From positions 1-64,000 of the forward strand of contig NZ_CABVQC010000021.1 of assembly GCF_902499175.1 (NCBI RefSeq): a stretch of 64,000 nucleotides of DNA, given 5' to 3'. Position 1 is the stretch's first letter, and each line of letters opens with the position of its first letter. The stretch comes from Burkholderia aenigmatica (GTDB lineage: Bacteria > Pseudomonadota > Gammaproteobacteria > Burkholderiales > Burkholderiaceae). Position numbers and translations under genes: made by a program. The notes under the pieces are model-generated. The model saw only the letters and a list, made by a program, of their open reading frames with translations. It did no database searches and was not told the DNA's origin. Of the stretch, positions 42,628 through 50,936 are shown in pieces.

Positions 42628-43683
42628 TTATTCGCCGAACAGGTCCGCCTGCCCGCTGCGGGACGTCTCACCCGTGCGAACAGCCTCCTCGGCTTGAGCG
42701 ACGGGCTCGACTCGGACGAGCCATTCCCTCCACGGTTCCGGCAGGGAACAGTTGATCGGTGCCCAGGCGAACAGCGGTGCGATCTCACTGTCGCGGTACC
42801 CCGCCAGTCCACAACCGATTCTTGTCACGAAGAACCGCTCGGCCGGCTTGCTCTTCGCGTATGCGATGAATTCTGCGACCGCGCCCGCGATCTGCTCGAG
42901 CGGCAGGGTCTGTTCGGGATCGTCCAGTGGCGGACGGGGATTTCCTGGCGTCGGCCGGCCATCCTTCGTCGGGACCGCATAGCTCTGGCGGCTTCTGCCT
43001 GCCGGTTTTCCTGAGGCTGCGCCAAACTTCTCGCGAGCGACAAGCGCCGCGCCTTTGCCATGCCGCGATGCAAGATTCGATCCGAACACGAAGATTTCGC
43101 CATCCTTCGGCAGGGTTCCGTCGAGATGGAAAATCCGATGTTGCCCCAGCATCCACAGCACGAAACGATCGTATGCGCCGTCGTTGGCGAGATTGAACAC
43201 CGGCACGCGATGGCGACTGGCCAAGACGATTGCGGTTGCAGTTCCGCCCGTTTCGGGAGATCGAGTCGCCTCTGATTCGCACCCATCCGGCGTCCAGCAG
43301 AGGACGAACCGCGCCGGCCTGTCGAGGTTCGGCCCCAGAAACTGGCCGACGTTGCGCGAATGCAGCCGACGATCGCCTTCCTTCACCCGAGACCAGGCCG
43401 GATGCACCGTTGCCGCTACTTCGGAGTGCCTGGGTGTTGGGAATTGCGCATGATCCGCGGAATGGCTGTTGAAACCCGGCCACGGAAGCCAGATCTCCTT
43501 CGCGCCGCCGACGGCGTCGCATCCCGCCTCGAAAGCTGCATCGGCCCGATCAGCTGCGCCGGAGCGCAAGACGTAGCCAAGCGCAGAGAGGCGCCTGGCG
43601 ATCGCCGTCATGCGTCTGCAGATCTCGACTGGGGTATCGGTGGAGCCGATGCCGGCATAGTAGAGCGTGTCCGCGTTTTCCAT
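42628..43683 (-). CDS. SLOG/DprA-like domain fused to macro-like domain
   Basis: A 351-aa protein. N-terminal Rossmann-type SLOG/DprA-like domain: YYAGIGSTDTP at 8-18, GYVLRSGAADRADAAFEAG at 36-54, KEIWLPWPG. C-terminal macro-like domain: GEIFVFGSNLASRHGKGAAL from 195, QSYAVPTKD, FVTRIGCGLAGY. Both domain types bind nucleotides or NAD-derived ligands, so the fusion suggests sensing or processing of an ADP-ribose-like signal, perhaps in defence or counter-defence. ATG at 43683. Confidence 0.82.
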   Translation of the reverse strand: MENADTLYYAGIGSTDTPVEICRRMTAIARRLSALGYVLRSGAADRADAAFEAGCDAVGGAKEIWLPWPGFNSHSADHAQFPTPRHSEVAATVHPAWSRVKEGDRRLHSRNVGQFLGPNLDRPARFVLCWTPDGCESEATRSPETGGTATAIVLASRHRVPVFNLANDGAYDRFVLWMLGQHRIFHLDGTLPKDGEIFVFGSNLASRHGKGAALVAREKFGAASGKPAGRSRQSYAVPTKDGRPTPGNPRPPLDDPEQTLPLEQIAGAVAEFIAYAKSKPAERFFVTRIGCGLAGYRDSEIAPLFAWAPINCSLPEPWREWLVRVEPVAQAEEAVRTGETSRSGQADLFGE

Positions 43684-43828
43684 ACGGCCAGCATACCTGC
43701 CCGGTAGATCCCGACAAGAGCTCGTAAGCCCTCGTTGCTGCGGGAATATCTTGACCGCTAGGTCGCGATTGCCACGCCGGCGAGAGCGACATGGTCGCCC
43801 ACGCGATGCCAACCGGCATACCGCTCAC

Positions 43829-43856
43829 CTGATGCCCGCGTGGCGGCGGGCATCAG
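43829..43856 (-). terminator. strong hairpin, probable terminator
   Basis: Eleven-base perfect arms (43829-43839, 43846-43856) begin 7 bases past the stop codon of the 72-aa gene on the minus strand. No T-run follows, so it may be a stabilising stem rather than an intrinsic terminator. Confidence 0.55.
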
Positions 43857-43863
43857 GCAGAAT

Positions 43864-44082
43864 TTACGCAGTCTCGATGTCGACGCGCAAGTTGTTGAAC
43901 CATGCAGCGAACTCAGCGGCGTCGGTGAACACCTTGGTCAGCGCACCTTCATTGCTGATGCCGACGGTATAGCCCTCGTTGAGGAGTCCAACGATGTGCG
44001 TTTCAAAGAGAGCAGGATTCCCTTGTTTGGTAAGGGAGTCGCTGATCGTTTCTACGGAAATGGTGACTACGGGAGTGCTCAT
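43864..44082 (-). CDS. small hypothetical protein (72 aa)
   Basis: Starts MSTPVVTISVETISDSLTKQ; a small alpha/beta protein. GAAGAG 4 bases before ATG. Last gene of the 45996-43864 run. Unknown function. Confidence 0.74.
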   Translation of the reverse strand: MSTPVVTISVETISDSLTKQGNPALFETHIVGLLNEGYTVGISNEGALTKVFTDAAEFAAWFNNLRVDIETA

Positions 44083-44154
44083 AGTTCTCTTCGTTTGATT
44101 TCACGGCGGCCGGCCGTGCGCGGGGCGCCGCTGGCACCGATTGTTTTTCCGGCC

Positions 44155-44631
44155 TCAGTCGAGGGCTAGTCGATCAGTCAAATGCAGGTCCCGGCATTTT
44201 TCGACATAGCGAGCAATAACGTCAACGATCCGGCGAAGATTCGTCAGGTTTGCACGTGCTGTTTCCAAGTCGGCGAGGTTCCGCTCGACCTCAAGTGGGT
44301 CCTGCATATCTTTGTTGATCCCCGCGACGATCAAGGGGTACAAATCGTGAACCTTCTCAAAATCTTTGAATGTATCCAGCTGACCGTCTGTCACGTGGCG
44401 GAGCAGATAACCGAACTCGCGAACCAACAAGCCGTCTATCGAGAGATCACGGACTGTATCGAGTTCCATTCGATTCTTGACCATCCACTCCAAGAGCTGA
44501 CGTTCTCGACGCCGGGTCGATTGCTTTATCCGTCGCTCTAGCCGCCATTGGCGAGGTACATCGCCGCGTACCACCCAATGAACTATGGCGACTGTCACGA
44601 TTACTGTGCCCATCACGACAAATTGGTTCAT
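44155..44631 (-). CDS. membrane-anchored helical protein (158 aa)
   Basis: One N-terminal helix (residues 4-19), then a charged, helical cytoplasmic region, likely partly coiled coil. ATG 44631 preceded by GGATG. The upstream gene ends just past the longer in-frame ATG at 44718. Function unknown. Confidence 0.74.
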   Translation of the reverse strand: MNQFVVMGTVIVTVAIVHWVVRGDVPRQWRLERRIKQSTRRRERQLLEWMVKNRMELDTVRDLSIDGLLVREFGYLLRHVTDGQLDTFKDFEKVHDLYPLIVAGINKDMQDPLEVERNLADLETARANLTNLRRIVDVIARYVEKCRDLHLTDRLALD

Positions 44632-44714
44632 CCAGCATCCATTTGCTTTCGGCTTCGGGCCGTGCCGGGCGCTCGTGCGCCAGTTTGTTTTTCCTATCAA
44701 TTCGAATTGCAGCG

Positions 44715-45611
44715 TCACGGCAAGGCAGGCACTCGCACCAAATCTACGGCATAGCCGTCTGCGCGCAGACGGGCGACGAGTCCATGCGGGCCAGGCAGGT
44801 GAAGGGCGCCGACGACGATTGCAGCATCACCATCATCCAGATAACCGCGCAGGCGGTCCATCCATGCGGCATTGCGTTCGTCGACCATGATGTGCCGATG
44901 CGTGGCGGCGTCGGTCGAATTGGCAAAGGAACCGTCTACGAGACGCTGTAGGGCATCAAAGTCTCCGGCATTGAAGGCTCCAGCGACCGGAGCAAGCACC
45001 GCGGCCGGATCATGGGACAGCGCCCATCTGAACCCGCGCCGCTCGATGCCCTCGGGTACCGCGAGTCGTTGACGCTGGACGAATGCGTCGTCCTCCAGAT
45101 ACTCAGGCTTCAGGTGGTAGTCCAGCATCGCGGATAGCGTGAGCGAAAAATCCGCTGCCTGAAACTGATTCAGGCCGCACACCGTATAAGCCACCTGATT
45201 GGCATCGCGCACTTCGGGATGTGTGAGCAGTTCGTCTGCCTGCTCGGGCGTCTTGCCAGAACAGGCAGCTCGTCGATGATACGTATCGAGCTCGGCCGCA
45301 CTCAGCCCGGCAGCCCATGCAGCAGGTTCGGCACGTTTTGACGATACCGCCTCCGGTACACCGAGTTCTTCCGATGACGTCTCTCCCACATGCTCGAGGA
45401 CGAAGTGCCGTTTTCCGGCAAGCACTGCCGGGGACGGCCGCAACAGCCCTTTGGCAGGGACGTGCATTACACCAATCAAGAGACTCTGTCGTCCGTTGGG
45501 GGCGGTGACCGCGAATGCAGGCACGCCCTCATCCGAATGATTAGCCAGCTGGCCGGCGCAAACTACGCGAGTGCAGCACCAAAGGAACAATACGAGCAAT
45601 GTTCGCTTCAT
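44715..45611 (-). CDS. TraB/GumN family protein
   Basis: A 298-aa exported protein. Signal peptide to about VCA/G; LLIGVMHVP (first GxxH-type motif) and ERNAAWMDRL...AIVVGALHLPGPHGL (second) are diagnostic of the TraB/GumN/TIKI family of predicted metalloproteases. The founding TraB is a pheromone-shutdown protein of enterococcal plasmids. Here it is periplasmic or envelope-bound, and its target is unknown. Confidence 0.88.
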   Translation of the reverse strand: MKRTLLVLFLWCCTRVVCAGQLANHSDEGVPAFAVTAPNGRQSLLIGVMHVPAKGLLRPSPAVLAGKRHFVLEHVGETSSEELGVPEAVSSKRAEPAAWAAGLSAAELDTYHRRAACSGKTPEQADELLTHPEVRDANQVAYTVCGLNQFQAADFSLTLSAMLDYHLKPEYLEDDAFVQRQRLAVPEGIERRGFRWALSHDPAAVLAPVAGAFNAGDFDALQRLVDGSFANSTDAATHRHIMVDERNAAWMDRLRGYLDDGDAAIVVGALHLPGPHGLVARLRADGYAVDLVRVPALP

Positions 45612-45624
45612 TTTTTTCCGACGG

Positions 45625-45996
45625 TTACTTGTTCAATGCCAGATGGAGGTAGATGAACACCATTGCGACGCTTCCTGTCAAGAATCCTGAAAGAGTCAAG
45701 GGCACCTCTGCTACGAGTCGCCCCGACACAATCCATGCACCCAGCCATAGGACGCAGGACAAGACTGCCCATCGCACGGCAAATGACTTGGCACGTGGTT
45801 TCAGCCACTCGAGGTTGGCCTCACGGCTTTGGCGATCAGCGTGACGCGTCCAGACGTTCACCGCACTCCTGTAGGCATCGCCGAACTCACCCCACGCTCC
45901 AGCCGCATTGACGTCCGCCCGTAGGGCCTCAACCGATTCACGTGATATTTCGTTCGGAGGCGTCGGTACAAAATACTGGAATATGGCCTTGATCAT
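45625..45996 (-). CDS. membrane protein (123 aa)
   Basis: Soluble N-terminal 68 residues then two membrane helices (about 73-92 and 98-118). 13 bases upstream of the TraB-like gene, so co-transcribed. Unknown function. Confidence 0.75.
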   Translation of the reverse strand: MIKAIFQYFVPTPPNEISRESVEALRADVNAAGAWGEFGDAYRSAVNVWTRHADRQSREANLEWLKPRAKSFAVRWAVLSCVLWLGAWIVSGRLVAEVPLTLSGFLTGSVAMVFIYLHLALNK

Positions 45997-46013
45997 GTGG
46001 GCTTCCCATCTTC

Positions 46014-46436
46014 CTAGTCAGGCAAGAAATCATCGCTATGGGTGAACACCATCAGCTCATAGGGTGCTCCGGGCCGACATAAGAGCGAGAAGAATCCTCC
46101 GGCCGCCCGCGGATGCGGCACGAATGGGAAACCCGGCTCGCTCTCCGAGAAGGTCGGGTCCAACAGCATGCCGTCAACACTGCGTACGATTGAATGCGCA
46201 ACGAATCGCACCGACGCGCCGTCAAGTTCGATCGCGAGCCACCCGCGCACGGCATGAGTGCCCGTATGAGTGGCAACCCACGCGTCGACTGCATCGTGAC
46301 AGTTTGGCCGAGGCTGGGCTGCTGGTCGCACATGTTGGATCGGGCGTGCTCGCCGTGCGGCGGCAAGGCCATCAACAAGTGCGGTGGCCAGAGACTCGTT
46401 TCCGATCGGGTGTGTATGAGAGACGCACGTGCGCAT
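46014..46436 (-). CDS. hypothetical protein (140 aa)
   Basis: Starts MRTCVSHTHPIGNESLATAL after AGGAAAA. FVAHSIVRSVDGMLLDPTF is a short strand-turn-strand with His that recurs in small proteins of mobile elements; no named family. Soluble. Confidence 0.74.
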   Translation of the reverse strand: MRTCVSHTHPIGNESLATALVDGLAAARRARPIQHVRPAAQPRPNCHDAVDAWVATHTGTHAVRGWLAIELDGASVRFVAHSIVRSVDGMLLDPTFSESEPGFPFVPHPRAAGGFFSLLCRPGAPYELMVFTHSDDFLPD

Positions 46437-46462
46437 GCCGTCTTTTCCTGTTTCCCGTGTGC

Positions 46463-46837
46463 TCAATTGCGATGCGCCTGATAGGACAAAACTTCGAAGC
46501 CGAACGGATTGGCCTCGAACTTCTTTTCACACTGGCGGTTATCGCTGACAGGACAGTCCATGGGCGACTTGAAGCCAAACCTCACGGTTGCAATACCACC
46601 CGCAAAAACGGCTCTTGCCATGCCAGGCGAGACAATATCGACGCGTTCAACTTTGGCGTGCTCGCGTTTCACTACTTCTTCCTTCACCAGCCTCTTTACA
46701 ATCGGCACAGCGACGTGCTGATTTTGAGCAAGTGCCGCGTCATATGCAGTGCGATCGACAACGCCCCCGACATCCGCGGCGAAAGCCGGGCTCGTTAGCA
46801 GAGCCGCAATGAATGAGGCGATCGCGAATTTGTTCAT
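46463..46837 (-). CDS. exported protein (124 aa)
   Basis: Signal peptide MNKFAIASFIAALLTSPAFA/A; mature part with one Cys pair near the C-terminus (MDCPVSDNRQC). Related in layout to other small exported proteins of this run (47985, 48796). Confidence 0.78.
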   Translation of the reverse strand: MNKFAIASFIAALLTSPAFAADVGGVVDRTAYDAALAQNQHVAVPIVKRLVKEEVVKREHAKVERVDIVSPGMARAVFAGGIATVRFGFKSPMDCPVSDNRQCEKKFEANPFGFEVLSYQAHRN

Positions 46838-46949
46838 CTTGGTCTTGCAAGTTCCGGCTACCGGCCGTTCATGCGGGGCGCTGGAGCGCCGATTTGCTTT
46901 GGCCTTGCTAGCGGGCAGGCCCTTACATTTAGCCGCACGCAAGGGCTTT

Positions 46950-47393
46950 TCAACCCCAACTGACTTTGTATCCGCCCGCCTGCGCCTGCTGAAAGAGGGC
47001 CACAAAACACAGTGCAACGCGCCGAATATAGTCGTCTGTCCGCCCGAAGGACACGATGCGCGGCCCCCGACCGATCGAGACGACGCCCCCGGATCGGTCA
47101 ACGACTCGCACCGCCCCTTGAGTGTCGAGCGTCTCGGACGTCGCGGGTTCGCGCAGCGATTGAACGTTCGCTACCTTCAGTGCGCGACGCAGCAGCTCCC
47201 CGAGCTCGCTTGCAGACCACGAGCCGCATTGATCGGGCGCGACACCGAGAGCCTCGAGCATTGCGAACGCGTTGCTATCCACCAGTTTGATCTCCGGCAG
47301 CACGGACACCTCCTCGGTGTACTCTTCGTATCCCTCCGGCTGGTGTATAACAGTTCGAGTCGGCGCATCAGGCGCCCAAAATGTGATGCTCAC
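46950..47393 (-). CDS. hypothetical protein (147 aa)
   Basis: GTG start at 47393 with AGGAAAA 6 bases upstream, 1 base after the upstream stop; reads MSITFWAPDAPTRTVIHQPE. Soluble alpha/beta. A longer frame exists but is contradicted by the neighbouring gene. Confidence 0.75.
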   Translation of the reverse strand: MSITFWAPDAPTRTVIHQPEGYEEYTEEVSVLPEIKLVDSNAFAMLEALGVAPDQCGSWSASELGELLRRALKVANVQSLREPATSETLDTQGAVRVVDRSGGVVSIGRGPRIVSFGRTDDYIRRVALCFVALFQQAQAGGYKVSWG

Positions 47394-47394
47394 G

Positions 47395-47625
47395 TCAACT
47401 TTTCCTGATTTCGGTCGGGCTCGCCTTGTCGGACGAGGAGGTTCGACGAACGAACGCATCCAGCCAACCCGGCCACTTGCGCAGATCAACAGAGCCGTTG
47501 GGTTCTGCCGGCTGCTGCGTCGCCCACGCATCCAGCGATCGTCTTTCTTCGTCGTTGAGGCGACTCAACATCGAAGTCGGTTCTCCGCCATTGATGATGC
47601 CCATCAGTTTGTTCGTCATGGTCAT
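47395..47625 (-). CDS. hypothetical protein (76 aa)
   Basis: Starts MTMTNKLMGIINGG (second ATG at 47619 possible). Contains RLNDEERRSLDAW and KWPGWLDAFVRR. Ends 1 base before the next start. Unknown. Confidence 0.7.
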   Translation of the reverse strand: MTMTNKLMGIINGGEPTSMLSRLNDEERRSLDAWATQQPAEPNGSVDLRKWPGWLDAFVRRTSSSDKASPTEIRKS

Positions 47626-47642
47626 CCGCTGGTTACAGGGCA

Positions 47643-47731
47643 CCTCGTTTGGAGAGGGCATTCCGGCTCACGCACCCTGCCAGTTGCATACTGCCGACCA
47701 GCTCTGCTGCGCTTGCCCTCTCCAAACGAGG
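47643..47731. repeat. 17-bp perfect inverted repeat
   Basis: Arms 47643-47659 and 47715-47731 are exact reverse complements, 55 bases apart, between two minus-strand genes (47782-47931 and 47395-47625). It could form a long stem in the transcript or be the trace of a small mobile or recombination element. Confidence 0.8.
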
Positions 47732-47781
47732 CGGATTACTCCCGGAAGGCGATACCGCCTTCTATCGTCTTCCCAGAGCCC

Positions 47782-47931
47782 TTATTCGCTTTGACTCGGC
47801 GAAACACCGGTCTCCCGAGTCCGGTCCAGGGAAATCCTGGAGAATTCCTCTTGCGTCAGCGCCAGTTGCCGATACGCGTCCTTTTGGTCGGTATCGGTGG
47901 ATTTCGGGATGAAGGTCTTCGATTCAATCAT
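47782..47931 (-). CDS. small hypothetical protein (49 aa)
   Basis: MIESKTFIPKSTDTDQKDAY with AGGAG 8 bases upstream; polar, helical. Function unknown. Confidence 0.7.
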   Translation of the reverse strand: MIESKTFIPKSTDTDQKDAYRQLALTQEEFSRISLDRTRETGVSPSQSE

Positions 47932-47984
47932 TGTCTCGACTCCTGTTGAATGTTCGATTTTGGGCCACGGCATCTGAATTGCCG

Positions 47985-48266
47985 CTACTTTGGCCAGTGC
48001 CCTTGTGCGCAATCGAGCGCCTGAACTCGCCACCCCTCCGGATTTGCAATCATGTCCCGACGGAGCTCGACCTTGCACTTCTGACCCGCGACTTGCGCAT
48101 AGACAGTTGCACCGTCCCCGTGAATATCGGGAGCGCCCATCGCGATGAACTTACTGGCGAGGAACTTCTCGGCGACGCGTCCCGCACTGCTTTCTCCATC
48201 TCCGTCTGCCGCCATCGCCCCGGACCACACACTCGCCAGCGCGAGCAACACAAGCAGCTTCTTCAT
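47985..48266 (-). CDS. small exported protein (93 aa)
   Basis: Signal peptide MKKLLVLLALASVWSGAMAA; mature domain with two Cys (QKCKVEL, ALDCAQG) likely to form a disulphide. The longer frame upstream is rejected. Hypothetical. Confidence 0.77.
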   Translation of the reverse strand: MKKLLVLLALASVWSGAMAADGDGESSAGRVAEKFLASKFIAMGAPDIHGDGATVYAQVAGQKCKVELRRDMIANPEGWRVQALDCAQGHWPK

Positions 48267-48358
48267 TCGATCATCCTCGTAGTTCGTATCTGGTGTCCCG
48301 ACACCTGTTTTTGTTCGCTTAGCTTTGCGTTTGGGCTGAGCCTCGCCAGTGTTGATGC

Positions 48359-48622
48359 TTACTGGCGCGAAACGTTGTTTGCCGAAGTCGTCAAAGGGAA
48401 GACACCCGTCACGTAAAGCAGTCCGGCCACGCCAGCGATGATTGAGACGAGTACCGGGAAACCCATCATGCCTGGCGCCATCCACGCCGCTAACATTGGC
48501 GCGTCTTTGAGACAGCCGGGCGGAAGCGGTTTCGCGAACCATCCCAGCATCCATGCCCAGATGCCTGCACAAAATGCCAGCAGTAACAGACCCTTCAGCC
48601 GGTTCCACATATTGTTCGCCAT
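48359..48622 (-). CDS. small membrane protein (87 aa)
   Basis: Two to three hydrophobic segments (about 9-29, 43-72). Starts MANNMWNRLKGLLLLAF. Function unknown. Confidence 0.75.
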   Translation of the reverse strand: MANNMWNRLKGLLLLAFCAGIWAWMLGWFAKPLPPGCLKDAPMLAAWMAPGMMGFPVLVSIIAGVAGLLYVTGVFPLTTSANNVSRQ

Positions 48623-48633
48623 GTCGTTCTCAG

Positions 48634-48795
48634 ATCAATCGCAAAATCGTGTCTTGTACCGGCGTCACCAACCCGATCACCACCGAGAATCTCGAGACCA
48701 TCCGCGTGAGCCTGTTTGACGAACACGTCATCGCCGATCCTCGGAACGGGACACGGTTTGTCCCGTTGATGTGTTATCTCGCCCGCATTGTCACG
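48634..48795 (-). other. possible degraded short gene
   Basis: The 173-base gap shows minus-strand coding-like segments in two frames: VPRIGDDVFV followed by a polar stretch, and IGLVTPVQDTILRLI ending at TGA 9 bases before the next ATG. No single frame with a start covers both. An inverted repeat AACGGGACA/TGTCCCGTT lies at about 48746-48768. It may be another frameshifted gene. Confidence 0.25.
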
Positions 48796-49260
48796 TCAAT
48801 CGTGCATCGATTCCATCGTGATAGTGATCTGACGGCCGGCCAAACTTTCGATCTTGGCGGTCATCCCGAGCGGAAGTAAGGCGTAATCTGGGGACAATCC
48901 ACGTCCGTACACATCCTTGTCGTCAGCAAAATCGACGACATGGTAGGCAAGGCTGACGCGCCCCTCCGAGTCAACCCCTTTGGGGATAATTTCAACTCCC
49001 ACACCGGCCGCTCGAACGGTTGCCATCAGGCCATCCTCGGCAGTAACCGCGTAACGCTGTCCATCGATTTCGATCCGCATTGTGTACGAGTGCGCCGTTG
49101 TGGCGGCGGCTGCCCGCATGCACGTATCGCCTCCATCACCGAGGAGCGAAATCTGTTCGCCGCAAATCTTCAAGATCTGCTGTGCATCCAGGGCATGAGC
49201 ACCGACAGCGGTCGCCGCTCCTAAACTTGCCAGCGCAAACAAAATAAGCTGTCTCTTCAT
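48796..49260 (-). CDS. exported protein (154 aa)
   Basis: Signal peptide ending AHA/L; two Cys (KICGEQ, DTCMRA) and a beta-rich C-terminal domain. First gene of the 49260-47985 group of envelope proteins. The 49261-49379 gap upstream holds only a probable promoter region. Confidence 0.78.
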   Translation of the reverse strand: MKRQLILFALASLGAATAVGAHALDAQQILKICGEQISLLGDGGDTCMRAAAATTAHSYTMRIEIDGQRYAVTAEDGLMATVRAAGVGVEIIPKGVDSEGRVSLAYHVVDFADDKDVYGRGLSPDYALLPLGMTAKIESLAGRQITITMESMHD

Positions 49261-49379
49261 GGCTCTATCTGTTTCCTACCGATCTTGCTGCAAGATATCG
49301 GTTACGGTGATCAATCTGCACCCCAGGGTTAACGGCTGGGATTGCTCGACTCTTAAGCCACTATACCCAGATAATTTCC

Positions 49380-49841
49380 TCATTCAAGCTGGCGCAATTT
49401 GGCCCGCGCGTACTCAGCCCAGGCCTGCACCAGCACAACCAAAATAATGGCCTGATCCGGTGTGTCGCAGTTGTGGGGAGTGTATTCCACCTCAGGACCG
49501 ATCCAGTCGAGCCGATCGGGTCTGTGCAGCCGGCCGAACGTCTCAGGATCGGCGCCCAGGCTCCCGCCAAACAGGGAATCCGAAATGAAGGCCCTCGGGC
49601 ATGCCGTTCCCTCGACGAACAGGATCTGGGCCTGCTGTCCCGCTTCATACACGGAACCGCCCACCCTCGCGATTCGCTGGTGGACGTCCGACATCAGGCG
49701 CTCGATCTCGATGGCCGGGACCTGAATCTGGATCAGATCGGCCAACGCCTGGGTCAAGACTGAAAAGCAGAAGCCGGCAGTCTTGTTGCCCGGCACGAGA
49801 TCGAGCCCGTCGATGCGATAGAAGAAGCGGTAATTGTCCAT
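49380..49841 (-). CDS. hypothetical protein (153 aa)
   Basis: Starts MDNYRFFYRIDGLDLVPG with GAGG 7 bases upstream; soluble, mixed fold. No domain recognised. Confidence 0.77.
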   Translation of the reverse strand: MDNYRFFYRIDGLDLVPGNKTAGFCFSVLTQALADLIQIQVPAIEIERLMSDVHQRIARVGGSVYEAGQQAQILFVEGTACPRAFISDSLFGGSLGADPETFGRLHRPDRLDWIGPEVEYTPHNCDTPDQAIILVVLVQAWAEYARAKLRQLE

Positions 49842-50038
49842 TGAACGGCCTCGCGATAACTCAGTTTGGGCAGTTGGCACCCGCGCCGCAGCGACGGTCT
49901 TGTCCGCTTGCTAGGGGCAACTCTCGCCCTATGCGGTCGCCGTGCTGCAGGCGCTGCAGCGGAACGGGTATCCAAAGGCCTGACGGTGGCCCAATCCCGC
50001 CTCTTAGTCACGGCCCTACCGTCAAAGCGCCTCCCCAA
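49842..50038. other. intergenic stretch, no gene seen
   Basis: 197 bases between the SPFH gene and the 153-aa gene. Contains CTGCAGGCGCTGCAG-type short repeats; no supported frame. Confidence 0.4.
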
Positions 50039-50875
50039 TCAGCTCGCGGCCGGCGCCGTGCGGCTCCCTTGCCCCATCTGGTCCGCCAGCGCCTTCGCGA
50101 TCGCGGCTGCGCTGAGCCCGCTGCTGCTGGTCGGCAACAGGGTCTCCTGCGCCACCGGGAAGATGATCACGCTGTTCTGCTCGGCGCCGATCTCCTTGAG
50201 CGTAGCCAGCGTGCGCAGGGTGATCGCGGCGGGGTTCTTGGCCAGGATATCAGCCGCTTCGCTCAGCTTTTGCGCCGCCTCGTATTCGCCCGAAGCAGTG
50301 ATCACGCGGGCGCGGCGGCCGCGCTCGGCTTCCGCCTCCTGCGCCATCGCACGGATCATCGTCGCATCGAGATCCACGCTGCGGATTTCGACGTGATCGA
50401 CGCGGATGCCCCACTCTTTCGAACGCTCCTCGATCGTCGCTTTGAGTGCGTCGTTCAGCTTCGCCTGCTGGGACAGCAGTTCGTCGAGCTTGTGCTGGCC
50501 GATCGTCGAACGCAGCGTGATCTGGGCCAGTTGGCTGATCGCGCCCGCATAGTCGCGCAGATCGAGCAGCGCCTTCCTGGCGTCCGTCACCTGGTAGTAG
50601 GTGCTCGCATCCACCTTGACCGAAACGTTGTCGCTCGTGATCACGTCCTGCGGATTGATGTTCGTCGCCGTGATCCGGACGTCCACCTTTGACATGGTCT
50701 GCAGCATCGGGAGCAGAAGGGTCAGCCCCGGTTCCGCGACGTGGCTGAACTTGCCGAGTGTCAGCACAACGCCGCGCTCGAATTGCCCCACGACGCGCAG
50801 GCAGTTCGTCACGAATACGGCGATTGCGATGATCGCGATGATCCACAGGAAATTTCCGGCGATAAATTCGAACAT
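50039..50875 (-). CDS. SPFH/stomatin-like (slipin) protein
   Basis: A 278-aa protein. An N-terminal membrane helix (6-25), then the SPFH core: CLRVVGQFERGVVLTLGKF, VDVRITATNINPQDVIT, STIGQHKLDELLS, VDLDATMIRAMAQEAEAER, and a helical C-terminus. Scaffold proteins of this family organise membrane domains and often partner with NfeD or membrane proteases. No NfeD is adjacent; the M41 peptidase at 34.3 kb is a possible partner only by analogy with FtsH-HflKC. Confidence 0.92.
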   Translation of the reverse strand: MFEFIAGNFLWIIAIIAIAVFVTNCLRVVGQFERGVVLTLGKFSHVAEPGLTLLLPMLQTMSKVDVRITATNINPQDVITSDNVSVKVDASTYYQVTDARKALLDLRDYAGAISQLAQITLRSTIGQHKLDELLSQQAKLNDALKATIEERSKEWGIRVDHVEIRSVDLDATMIRAMAQEAEAERGRRARVITASGEYEAAQKLSEAADILAKNPAAITLRTLATLKEIGAEQNSVIIFPVAQETLLPTSSSGLSAAAIAKALADQMGQGSRTAPAAS

Positions 50876-50936
50876 AGATACCTCGACACTCGTTACAGAA
50901 AAATGTTTTGCACGTCGGACGTGCAGGTTTAGAACG

